Of a DNA stretch of 64,000 bases, positions 36,417 to 45,075 are shown piece by piece. A model generated the notes under the pieces. That model did not search any database. It was not told the origin of the DNA and was given only the letters and a program-made list of their open reading frames with translations. Where the stretch lies: the NCBI GenBank assembly GCA_963698165.1, contig CAVOPT010000016.1, positions 434,001 through 498,000 on the forward strand. Reading direction: 5' to 3'. Source of the stretch: JAAYUJ01 sp963698165 (lineage in GTDB: Bacteria > Desulfobacterota > Syntrophobacteria > Syntrophobacterales > Syntrophobacteraceae). The first letter of the stretch is position 1. Every line of letters starts with the position of its first letter. The position numbers were made by a program, and so were the translations under genes.

Positions 36417-39400
36417 TCATTGTATGATCCACTTTTGTATGGCTGTCTGTGCCGCTGTAGCTGCAAAATAGCTGAAATGATCGCAGGGGAGCTTCCTCAC
36501 TGTCAGCGAAGGATACGTGCCGTTCCGTACACCTTCCATGCTCCTCATGGCGACCACGGCATCGTGCTCCTTTTCCCCGAAGATGGCATCCAGCGTCCGG
36601 TCGAGCATCTTGTGAGCTAGCCGGTTCAGCCGTGTCCCCTGGGCCTGATCAAGCACATTGGTGCCCGCGAGCACGAGATAGGGGACATTTGACGGGGTAT
36701 CGAGGCCATTCAGTCGCCTGCAAATGTCGGAATCGACCGTGATGTCTTTCCACCCCAGGCCCTGCTCGTAGAGTTCCTTGAACGGCCACGCGATGGCGCC
36801 CGCAAACGGTATGGAAGAGAGGTTGTTGATCAGCCCCGAAAGAAGATAGGTAAAGCCACGGCTGAGCGTCGCCAGCGTAGTCCCACGATTGGGCGGGCCG
36901 GAGAGAACCATGCGGTCCACGAATTCATGCCCGCCGGAAAGCTCGACCATGCAACGGGCCACTAGACAGCCCAGACCATGCCCATAGACATCGATGGCTA
37001 GGCCGTCCTTGGGGCCGCAGCCGCACTGCTGTCGAAGTGCCGCAGCAAGGTCTGCGCCGTTTGCTTCAACGTCCGTTCCGAATGATTCGAAGTCCCATGT
37101 GAGAAAGTGCTTGTAGGACGAAACCCGGGAAGACAGGAACGGCAAGACATCACGCACCATCCAACGCGTGTCCGAAAGAAAGCCGTGGACCAGGACCGCC
37201 ACTCCATCGCCACCCTCGAAGCGGGCTTTCCGGACATCACCATACTTGGGCATGCCATTGACGTTCTCAACGTAGCGCAGGCCGATGTCGCGATGATGAC
37301 GACCTATTTTCTTATAGACAAAGAGCTTAATGGCCTTGCCAAGGCCACGTCGACCGGGCTGGCCGCCTGCCCCGGGCGCTGGCACCCGAACAATGTCTAC
37401 CGTGCCACCACCCGTTCCATAACCCACAGGCAGGTAGTCTTCTCCGTCGAAGGCGATGGGCAGGAAATCATCGGCGCCCATCCCATCGGGCACGCGCAGG
37501 CGGAGAGGGTTCTCAGGGGTGATGAGGGACCGGGAGGCATCGTCTGCCTCGAGGGTGATAACGAGAGGTTGGCCGCTCAACCCCCTGGTTCCGCTTCGGA
37601 TAATTGGCTGAAAAATATCCTGGAGGCCGGCCAACCCAGGAGGCAACTTGAGTCCAGGCTCATCACCGACGCCGCGCCGCGCTTCTTCAAGAGGGGATAC
37701 CGCGATCTTTCCTTCAAAACCCTGCGGCTTTTCGAGGACGATGCCGTCACCGATGTCGACGCTCCCTTTCGGTGCATTCAGCGGCTTCAATTGGGATACC
37801 CGGACCAGGGTGTAGGGAATCTCTCCCGTGGCCCAGTCTTCTGTGGATGTAATTGTGTAGGGTTTTCCTCTCGTGGCGAAGCCCGACGTGACCGCCTCCA
37901 GTAGCTCCTCGAAGGGTGATACAGCATCCTCCCTTCTCGTCCCGCCTCTCTGAGCAGGGACACTCAGCGGATCTTGCACCAATATACCCAGGTCGCAGGG
38001 AGAAGTGGTGACAATGAGCTTCAGCCGCTCACGGCTCACGTCCCAACGCTCCTCTCCGGGTTTGTCTCCGGGAAGAGTGAGCTCCAGCGGTGCACCGCCG
38101 CTCCCTGCCATGCCTGACTGGATTTTCCCGCCTGCCTTGAGCAGTTCGTTTTGTCCTGACGCCGGATAGAGCCGGTAAATGCTGAAATCCGAGTTGAGAA
38201 TGAAAAGGTGAGCGTAAACATCCCGGGTCGAGTTGTTGGTTATCTCCTGCGCATAGATGTTCCACTCTTTCTTCTCCGGGATGTATGGGATCGTGAGGAT
38301 CTCGTCGGGATCAGATGGGATGTCTTCCGCCTCGTTGACAACCCCCCCTTCCATGTGAAGGCAGCGTCTCAGGCGCAGGGCAAACTTCCCCGCAAGTTCT
38401 GAGGGCTGCCTGTTGGAGAGGTCGAATACCATGCGGTAGCGGGCAATGCTTTCGAGGGCGCGCAGTACTGGCACGGCCCCGCCCTGTTTGAAATCTTGAG
38501 GCGTGACCAGTGCATTGCCCTGGTCATCTTTGATGGTCAGCTCGCCGTTGTCGGTGGTCACTCTCAAGTCGGCTTGTTGGTTTGGATCCTCCAGGAGATG
38601 GAGGTACGGTGAGGGCTTGCCCTCTCCGCCCGATTTGAGGATCGCTTCCCTGAGTGCCTGCAGAGCCCGCTCGTTTGTGACACCTTGGGCCGGCATGAGG
38701 GCCACTTTTTGGCGAATGCTTGCATAGGCCTGCCGGGTGACAAGGGCATGGATGACCTTAGGGAGATGCTGCCGCGGGACCTCTGTAAAGACGGCGGAAG
38801 AAGTCGTCGCCGTGACGTTCTCCACCCTTGCGGTTGCCAGGGGCTGGGGCAGGTTCTGCTTGCTTGCCACACTGGCTGGATGGATTGCCAACTCTGTACC
38901 TTCGTGGATGCCATGAAGCAGGCCTGCTTCTATGGTGATTCTATCCTCACCCGCCATCCTCTTGACAGGAATGAAAGGATCACGTTCCACGTAGGCGTCT
39001 CCGAAGATGGCACGATCGCGCTGGCCTTCGCACTGAGGCGTCTGATTGGGGTAAAAAGAATTGACCCTTCTCATGGCATATGCGTGCCAATCGGCATAGG
39101 CTGCACCCGGGGGCTTTTGCCTGAGATACTCAAGGGAGAAATAGGTCAGTGCCCCGTGGAATATGCCCTCGGCAGTGGAGTATTCGTTGGATTCCTCCCT
39201 GTCCAGACACCCGGCGACGAGCACATGGTTCGCTCTGGCAACAGCCCACCCGCTCCGCGCCGCTCCCCGTGTGGAGGCTTTCGGTCTCAGGTCTGCGTCG
39301 AGATCGGGCGGGGGCATGCGAGGGTCCGCTGGTGCACGACGAGTGGGAGCTGCGTCCACCGGGCGTATCTCCCGTGTCCCTGAGCCTGAGTGACAGGAAT

Positions 39401-39842
39401 CGAGGATCACCGTGATGTTCTCCCCCTTCGCGGCAGCCAGCCGATCAATCAATCCGGCAAGCGTTTTGTCGGGGATGTCGAAGACAACCCCGACGCGGCT
39501 GTCATGGGGGACAATGGTCTCATCCAGACCGTCTGGCTCTGTCCCGGTTGTGTTGCGCATCTGGGACCCATGACCGCTGTAGTGAAAGAGAATTTGGCTG
39601 CCTTTTGGGATGGCCAAATTCTCAATCAGAAATCCCTTGAACGCACTGATAATCCCCTCCCGGGTTGCTTCTTGATTCACGAGCACTTTGATTTGACGGT
39701 CTGGAACGTTCATTTGATTCATTAGAAAACGTTCCATAGCTTGCACATCGTTCACGCAGCCATACAATGTCTTTAACCCGGGTGACTTGTACTCGTTGAT
39801 GCCAATAAGAAGAGCCCATACATTCCCGCCCTCGTTTGCCAT
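36417..39842 (-). CDS. Caspase (C14) - middle beta region - alpha/beta-hydrolase-like fusion
   Basis: 1141 residues from the ATG at 39842 with GGAGG upstream. Residues 5-280 are a caspase-family (orthocaspase) domain: WALLIGINEY, His91 in HYSGHG, Cys150 in ILDSCHSG, and the end segment EGIFHGALTYFSLEYL. The middle holds a DUF4384-like part (IPEKKEWNIYAQEITNNSTRDVYAHLFILN) that is likely a beta sandwich. From about 880 a C-terminal alpha/beta-hydrolase/lipase-like domain starts (GVAVLVHGFLSDTRWMV). The nucleophile elbow reads GHGLG, so Gly956 replaces the usual Ser and the hydrolase is probably inactive and used for binding. Third protease of the operon, 13 bases after the CHAT gene. Confidence 0.87.
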   Translation of the reverse strand: MANEGGNVWALLIGINEYKSPGLKTLYGCVNDVQAMERFLMNQMNVPDRQIKVLVNQEATREGIISAFKGFLIENLAIPKGSQILFHYSGHGSQMRNTTGTEPDGLDETIVPHDSRVGVVFDIPDKTLAGLIDRLAAAKGENITVILDSCHSGSGTREIRPVDAAPTRRAPADPRMPPPDLDADLRPKASTRGAARSGWAVARANHVLVAGCLDREESNEYSTAEGIFHGALTYFSLEYLRQKPPGAAYADWHAYAMRRVNSFYPNQTPQCEGQRDRAIFGDAYVERDPFIPVKRMAGEDRITIEAGLLHGIHEGTELAIHPASVASKQNLPQPLATARVENVTATTSSAVFTEVPRQHLPKVIHALVTRQAYASIRQKVALMPAQGVTNERALQALREAILKSGGEGKPSPYLHLLEDPNQQADLRVTTDNGELTIKDDQGNALVTPQDFKQGGAVPVLRALESIARYRMVFDLSNRQPSELAGKFALRLRRCLHMEGGVVNEAEDIPSDPDEILTIPYIPEKKEWNIYAQEITNNSTRDVYAHLFILNSDFSIYRLYPASGQNELLKAGGKIQSGMAGSGGAPLELTLPGDKPGEERWDVSRERLKLIVTTSPCDLGILVQDPLSVPAQRGGTRREDAVSPFEELLEAVTSGFATRGKPYTITSTEDWATGEIPYTLVRVSQLKPLNAPKGSVDIGDGIVLEKPQGFEGKIAVSPLEEARRGVGDEPGLKLPPGLAGLQDIFQPIIRSGTRGLSGQPLVITLEADDASRSLITPENPLRLRVPDGMGADDFLPIAFDGEDYLPVGYGTGGGTVDIVRVPAPGAGGQPGRRGLGKAIKLFVYKKIGRHHRDIGLRYVENVNGMPKYGDVRKARFEGGDGVAVLVHGFLSDTRWMVRDVLPFLSSRVSSYKHFLTWDFESFGTDVEANGADLAAALRQQCGCGPKDGLAIDVYGHGLGCLVARCMVELSGGHEFVDRMVLSGPPNRGTTLATLSRGFTYLLSGLINNLSSIPFAGAIAWPFKELYEQGLGWKDITVDSDICRRLNGLDTPSNVPYLVLAGTNVLDQAQGTRLNRLAHKMLDRTLDAIFGEKEHDAVVAMRSMEGVRNGTYPSLTVRKLPCDHFSYFAATAAQTAIQKWIIQ

Positions 39843-39855
39843 ATCTTGCCTCCCA

Positions 39856-41007
39856 TCACACCGCCTTAGCCAGATCACGCCGATGTTCCGAGGCGGCATC
39901 GCCGAAAAGGATGGCGCTATAGCCGCTCAGGTCCCCCACTTCACCCAGTTCCCGGACCACATACTTTCGCGCTTCAAGGAAAGCGAGCCCCACATTTTCG
40001 CGCTCGAATAGGGTTCTATAGAAAGCTTTGGTGAAGAGGCTGGCCCCGGTCTCTGTGACTGGCCAGAAATAGCCGGCGTAGGCCGAGGCTCCCGCTGCAA
40101 TAAAGGCTGCCGCAAGGCCGTTGCTGTGGCTCTTGTTCGACACAAGCCGCCTGCCGCCAGCGGCCCGCCCTGATTCACAGGCGCTGTTGAAAACCAGGTA
40201 AGGCGGTGCCTTCCACTTCAGATCAAGAATTTCACTGGCAGAGAGCATCCCGTCAGTAAAACGGATGGCACTCGTTTCGGGCGCGGAGGGATCGAACGAA
40301 CCATGTCCCGAGAAGTGCAGGATGTCGTAATCACCGTTGGAAAGCATCCCGGTGAAGGCGGCACGGGTAGCCTTGTCTCGAGTCAGCACATTCACCTCGA
40401 TGCTGAACCCACCTCGTTCGCCCGCCAGTTCCTGTAGAGTGGAGACCTCCCGTTCCCCTGCGGCGAGGTCCAGTGTCGGGTTGGCAATCGCAAGGATTCG
40501 GACGACCTTGTCCTCCTTCAGAGGGTCTCGTCCCAGTCGGGGTATCACCCGTGTCGTCACCAGTCGACCGAAAGGAGTTTCCTGAGCAAGTGCAATTCCC
40601 CCGGCTCCGATGAGCTCCCATGGCAGATTGAGAATCGTCTCGTCCACATTGAGCAGCACGGCGGTGGGAACAATGCCTTCCAGGACCTTCTTGCCGCGAG
40701 GGCCTATGAAGGTGTCATAGAGCCGACTTCCCAATCCACGAACACGATCCCGGGCTCCAGCGGGCGTGAGTGCGGCGTTCACGCTCCACAGGTACAAATC
40801 CCTGGTCGTATCGAGGAAATAGCGTTCGACCCCGGACCTTATGGTCACATTTTGCTGCCACGTTATGCCCGTGCCTTCCTCATGGATGGAAACCAGGAAC
40901 TGCAGAGACTCGCCCGCTTTTGGCAAGTCTGTGCGATACCTGGCGACCGAGACGTGCAACACACGTGGCAGTTGTTGGCCTTTCTCACCATATACGCCGA
41001 ACATCAC
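39856..41007 (-). CDS. Stand-alone CHAT-domain protein
   Basis: 383 residues. The N-terminal ~110 residues are a predicted beta-rich segment (RVLHVSVARYRTDLP; YLWSVNAAL) that is not recognised. The CHAT domain covers about 110-383: LLNVDETILNLPWELIG, ILAIANPTLDL, then His235 in LHFSGHGSFD and Cys277 in FNSACESG. The final part (AAAFIAAGASAYAGYFWPV) is the usual CHAT core. The ATG overlaps the stop of the stand-alone caspase gene (ATGA), so the two proteases are translationally coupled, which suggests equal amounts or a complex. Confidence 0.88.
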   Translation of the reverse strand: MMFGVYGEKGQQLPRVLHVSVARYRTDLPKAGESLQFLVSIHEEGTGITWQQNVTIRSGVERYFLDTTRDLYLWSVNAALTPAGARDRVRGLGSRLYDTFIGPRGKKVLEGIVPTAVLLNVDETILNLPWELIGAGGIALAQETPFGRLVTTRVIPRLGRDPLKEDKVVRILAIANPTLDLAAGEREVSTLQELAGERGGFSIEVNVLTRDKATRAAFTGMLSNGDYDILHFSGHGSFDPSAPETSAIRFTDGMLSASEILDLKWKAPPYLVFNSACESGRAAGGRRLVSNKSHSNGLAAAFIAAGASAYAGYFWPVTETGASLFTKAFYRTLFERENVGLAFLEARKYVVRELGEVGDLSGYSAILFGDAASEHRRDLAKAV

Positions 41008-41819
41008 GAAAAGATCTGCCTCTTCTTGTTTGCCTTTTTCCCCTCGAGTTGTGGATGCTGGGGGTAATCGCCCTCGTCCAGCAGATAGAGGATTCTCCTG
41101 TGTAGCTGCTGAAATGTAATCTGGAAGTTCGCCTCCTTGATGGCTTGCAGGGCATAGTACGTCATAGCGCCGTGATAGGTGCCCCCGATGAGGGCGTCAT
41201 AGGAATACTCCTTGTCAGAGCAGCCGCTCAGCAACACATCCTTCATGTTTGATTCAGGGTACTTTGTCTTCCCCTTCGGTTTCGCCTTAAAGGGATTCTC
41301 CAAGATGGCCCTCCCCATAAGGGCGGGATTGAGAAACCTGACTCTCCTGTCATCAGGGGTCTTCAAACCGGGGATGACCTCAGCAATAGCAGCCCGTGTC
41401 ACCGTACCGGAAAAACATGAATCGGAAATGACTGTGAGACCGACCCCCTCTGCCAGATTGGCAAAGATGTTACGCAGGTCATCATCGACAATCAGGTTAT
41501 CTGCGCAGTCGTAGGGACAGATTGCCTCGTCGTACTTTTCTTCATCGCCGCTCGTGTCAGCCAAGTAAGTCCCATGGGACGAGTTGGTGAAGACCAGGAT
41601 GTCTCCTGACTTGACACCGGTGATCATGCTCTTCAGCGCCTCCAGAATACTCGCCTTCGTGGCTTGAGCATCGAGCATCAGCTTGACGTCAGAGCCGGGA
41701 AAGCCGAATTTGTTGATCAACAGATCGGCCCACGCCTTCGCGTCATTGACGCACCCGTTCAGGTCGCTGCCATCGTAAGGATAATCGTTGATTCCCACAC
41801 AGAGAGCTTTCTTAGCCAT
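41004..41819 (-). CDS. Stand-alone caspase-family (C14) protein
   Basis: 271 residues with no extra domain. N-terminus KKALCVGINDYPYDGSDLNGC is the typical orthocaspase start. His82 lies in NSSHGTY (a Ser replaces the usual Gly before His) and Cys135 in VISDSCFSG. The acidic S1-pocket region ICPYDCADN is as in metacaspase-like enzymes, which favour basic P1 residues; this preference is an inference. The C-terminal LLSGCSDKEYSYDALIGGTYHGAMTYYAL matches the family. GGGGGGAA upstream of the ATG is a strong ribosome-binding site. It follows the PHP gene by 142 bases. Confidence 0.9.
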   Translation of the reverse strand: MAKKALCVGINDYPYDGSDLNGCVNDAKAWADLLINKFGFPGSDVKLMLDAQATKASILEALKSMITGVKSGDILVFTNSSHGTYLADTSGDEEKYDEAICPYDCADNLIVDDDLRNIFANLAEGVGLTVISDSCFSGTVTRAAIAEVIPGLKTPDDRRVRFLNPALMGRAILENPFKAKPKGKTKYPESNMKDVLLSGCSDKEYSYDALIGGTYHGAMTYYALQAIKEANFQITFQQLHRRILYLLDEGDYPQHPQLEGKKANKKRQIFS

Positions 41820-41961
41820 GATTCCCCCCTTGTTGTTGATTGTGAGAGTAATCCCTGTAAGCCATCAACGAGGTGATGAAAGACCTCCTTGCCCAAACGA
41901 CAAGTCGATTCCCAAATGACCGCAATAAGAATGGATCTTTCTGCTCACGACATTTTTGATG

Positions 41962-44058
41962 TCATTGTTCGCCAATGATCCAGATCGGATTCGTCACACA
42001 ACGAAAGAGAGCTTCACCCGTCTTTGGGTCTATGCGTGAGCACCCCTCCATGCGCAAGTAGCTTGGGCCTTCGGTCCATCCGGAGAACGTGTGTAGGGTG
42101 CTGCCGTGAAATAGGTTTTGGCTCTTCTTGAGGGCTTTGAATTCCACCTGTGCGGTTATGTCGGTTTCGCCCTTAGTTGTCCCCAGAAACAACTGTATCT
42201 TCTCGATGGGACCGAATTCCACGGTGCTGTGGCATTCGATATGGAGATCGAAGCCACTGCTGGCCTGGATTCTCATGGTATCGCCCAAGCGGTAGACGTT
42301 GTCGTCCCCCTCCTTGCGCAGGGAGAAAAGCACGATGGGTCCATCGGTGAGGAGAGTCTTTCCTGTCCTCAAGGCACCGAGGAGATTGCCCTCTGTCAGT
42401 CTCCGTCCCTTCTGTTCCGGAAGATATGCCATCGTACGTGCCTTGCCGAAGGCGTTGTCATTGAGGTAGTGGACCAGAAAGGCCGGATGGGGGCGAAAGG
42501 CGCAGTTGAAGTCCATATGAGCATCCGAGCCCGCGAGGATGAAGCACTTTTTCAGTTCCTTTGCTTTTGCATACTCCCGCAGTGACGGTAGGAGAAATTT
42601 CTCGACCCAGTGTTGACGTACCCCTTCGTCGAGCTCCTTTGACCACGGTTTTCTTCTGTTGCTTTTCTTGAACATATCGTAGGGATCAAGATGCTGGCGA
42701 TCAATCGAGGAATCGGTCCTGCACTCGAAGAGGATCTTCTCGTTGAAGACCTGGAGACCGCAGAATAGGTCTCTGTATCGGGGATTCGTAACCACTGCGT
42801 AATCTTCATCGAGCCAGATGTATCCCCCGGAGGAAGGATGAGCCGCATAAATGAATCCCTCGTGAGGCAGGGGGCTTTGCAGCATCCTCTCCAATACCTC
42901 TTCGATAGGCAGGGAACCAAACCCTGCAACGTGGGTGTCCTCGATGAAAGGATTGTTGAAGGAGAGGAGGTGCAATCCCGCCAGGTTCTTTCTCACGGTG
43001 ACTTCCTCCGCGGCTATGAGAAGGACGTTGGGGTAATGCCTGTTCGTCTCGGTCACCGCCTTTTTGTACGAGAGCCACCTGTTGCCCTGCTGGGCTTCCT
43101 CGGGGGTTTTGGTATGACCCAGACAGTAAGAGTGGTCGGTCACGGTCACCCAGGAAAGTCCGGTCGCATTGGCAACTTCCGCGGTCATCGGAAGCGGCCC
43201 ACCGTATTCATAAGGATTGTCCGTGAAATCGGAGTGATAGTGGGTGTCTCCGTAGTACCAATCGTCGACTCGAGGAAGATCGCATTCAGGAACGAGGGTA
43301 CGAAGGACGACTTGCTTGCTCTCCCCAATGCCAAGGAATCCCCTATATGTGACAGTCACTGCGTAGTTGAAATAACGGGCCTTTCCATAGCCGGGATGGG
43401 TGCCTTCAAAGGTTGTGAGATTTTGCCTGGCAAGAAGGATGATCCGGTACCAGGGATCGGTGTTGACCGTCTCATGGTCTTCGCCTGCATCGAATCTCAG
43501 GGGAGTAGGCGTGCCGTTCTCCACAACCTCCGCCCCTTCGCTGTCGAGCACTTTCACGATGCTTCCCGGAGGTAGCGCTTCCAGCATCCCTTTCCCAGAT
43601 CTCCAATTGAAGAATTCGATGGATCTGAGTCTGACTTTACCGGGGCTGATGTCTTTAAGGTAGACGATGACAGGGACGTAGGGGTAGCTCTTCTGCAGGC
43701 GGTAGGGGGCATCGACGACGAGATCCATGGCGGGTGTGTTGGGTTGCCTGGCTGTCGCCCTCCTCTCGAACCCGCATTCCACCATGTCCTCGTGAAGCTC
43801 GATCCCAGTTCTCGTCACGATCGCAAGGCCGGTCTCGATGTCAAAGACATTGAGGGTGTACATGCCTTCGGGGAGATCCTGGATCTCTATGTAGCATCTG
43901 CCGCCGTCTTCCCTCAATTTGCCGCAGTCCTCGACCGGCAGTCGGAGCACTTTCTTGGTGCCCTTTCGTTTAAGTTCCAGAATCACTGGGCGCCAGAAGC
44001 GCCCAATTTCCCACTTACCCACGCCGAATGTAAACCGTATCGTGCCCTTCGCTCCCAT
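41962..44058 (-). CDS. PHP-domain metallo-phosphoesterase (CehA/McbA-like) with N-terminal beta region
   Basis: 698 residues from the ATG at 44058 with GGAGG six bases upstream; an upstream ATG at 44112 lacks a site. Residues 1-260 are a beta-rich region not recognised. The PHP domain starts near 265: WYYGDTHYHSDFTDNPYEYGG (first metal motif), VTVTDHSY, EEVTV, YAAHPSSGG and, near residue 525, AGSDAHMDF, so the metal-binding His/Asp/Glu set appears intact. A C-terminal beta segment (about 590-698) follows. PHP proteins hydrolyse phosphoesters, including nucleic-acid ends, small phosphates and cyclic or linear nucleotides. First gene of the protease operon, so a signal-processing or effector role is possible but unproven. 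Confidence 0.8.
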   Translation of the reverse strand: MGAKGTIRFTFGVGKWEIGRFWRPVILELKRKGTKKVLRLPVEDCGKLREDGGRCYIEIQDLPEGMYTLNVFDIETGLAIVTRTGIELHEDMVECGFERRATARQPNTPAMDLVVDAPYRLQKSYPYVPVIVYLKDISPGKVRLRSIEFFNWRSGKGMLEALPPGSIVKVLDSEGAEVVENGTPTPLRFDAGEDHETVNTDPWYRIILLARQNLTTFEGTHPGYGKARYFNYAVTVTYRGFLGIGESKQVVLRTLVPECDLPRVDDWYYGDTHYHSDFTDNPYEYGGPLPMTAEVANATGLSWVTVTDHSYCLGHTKTPEEAQQGNRWLSYKKAVTETNRHYPNVLLIAAEEVTVRKNLAGLHLLSFNNPFIEDTHVAGFGSLPIEEVLERMLQSPLPHEGFIYAAHPSSGGYIWLDEDYAVVTNPRYRDLFCGLQVFNEKILFECRTDSSIDRQHLDPYDMFKKSNRRKPWSKELDEGVRQHWVEKFLLPSLREYAKAKELKKCFILAGSDAHMDFNCAFRPHPAFLVHYLNDNAFGKARTMAYLPEQKGRRLTEGNLLGALRTGKTLLTDGPIVLFSLRKEGDDNVYRLGDTMRIQASSGFDLHIECHSTVEFGPIEKIQLFLGTTKGETDITAQVEFKALKKSQNLFHGSTLHTFSGWTEGPSYLRMEGCSRIDPKTGEALFRCVTNPIWIIGEQ

Positions 44059-45075
44059 ATGGCTCCTCCAAACTCTAGTAATCCTCAACGTAATCGGTTC
44101 AACAGAATTCACTGGCTACCGGTGGCGGCATGCCCCCGGCACCTTGCCTGAACATTTTATTTTTCCATTTCCTGCAAACTTGCTTTTTCCTTGCCGGGAG
44201 GGCCTCTCACTTCATGAGTTCACGCCTATCCGGGGGTGCACACAAGCGCAGCATCCGTTCAGACCGGAGTCGCCCCGGCTTCAGACTCATGCCTGAGGTG
44301 ACAATTTGTGTTTCAGTCTTCTCGAATCATCGGGTGCGAGAGTGTCTTTTAGAGACAGTGGGAAAAGCGATCGAAGAGGCGTGCCAGCTAACTGCCAAAG
44401 ACATAAGCCAAGAGCAAAAGCGACGACTCACCGCCGGATGAAGTTGATAGTCAAGTTCTTAAAAATATTTAATTTTATTCTAAACTATCGCAGGGCTTTA
44501 TCAATCAGGAGATTCCTGATTTTGTAACATATTCCAGGCTGGAAAATGCAGCCTTCGGAGTGGGTGCCTGTCGCGATAGGAGTTGGTCGTGATTCTAACC
44601 CCAATTTCAGGCTGACTCTCAGTGCCCCGTGACCGTGCCGGGCTGCCTTGGGACAGTTGAGGAGGAAACGGAGGGGGCTTTTTTCTGATCCATGCTGAGG
44701 CAAACAGGGGCAATCTACCAGAAGTAGAATAAATGGAAGATGCCGCACTCCTGCGGATCTCGACGAATGGCCTGCAGATCAACATTTGGAAATGGCCCTA
44801 ATAATCCTCTCTACCAAGAGTAGAAAAGACCGTGGCTCAAGAGGTCGGTGCTTTTCCAATTCATCAGATTTGATTTGATTTTTCTCTTTGTTTATAAGCT
44901 GTTAACGAAAATTTGCATTGTGTATCTTTATCTTTTCCGGGGACTGGCACAGAGCTTGTACAAGTTCGACAAGCAAGGGCACAGGAGTGGCGGGGTAGCT
45001 TCACATGTTACTTGCTGAAACTGATAAGGTGTAGCCAACATGCTATGCATAATGCTTCCACAGGAAGTGAGAGAC
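44059..45075. other. Long AT-rich intergenic region upstream of the protease operon
   Basis: About 1 kb without a supported gene. From about 44430 to 44930 the base composition is clearly more AT-rich than the rest of the window. It holds a hairpin AATCAGGA-GAT-TCCTGATT (44503-44521), two dyads CTAC-N5-GTAG (44715-44727 and 44811-44823) and a sigma-54-like site (44944-44960). An open frame at 44130-44441 has no convincing start. The operon promoter should lie near 44060-44200 but no good match was found. Confidence 0.6.
44944..44960 (+). promoter_or_regulatory. Candidate sigma-54 promoter
   Basis: CTGGCACAGAGCTTGTA: the -24 element TGGCAC and the -12 element TTGT are spaced as in sigma-54 sites, with T for C at the last core position. 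It would drive the small gene at 45076 and the FAH hydrolase. Confidence 0.4.

Noticed and set aside
32592..44058. CRISPR array or cas genes near the TPR-CHAT protein (type III-E-like locus)
   Set aside because: No direct-repeat array and no Cas7-11-like protein in the window; the TPR-CHAT similarity alone is not enough.
44130..44441. 103-residue open frame upstream of the protease operon
   Set aside because: No ribosome-binding site and no match to a family; cysteine-rich start looks like chance translation of a non-coding strand.
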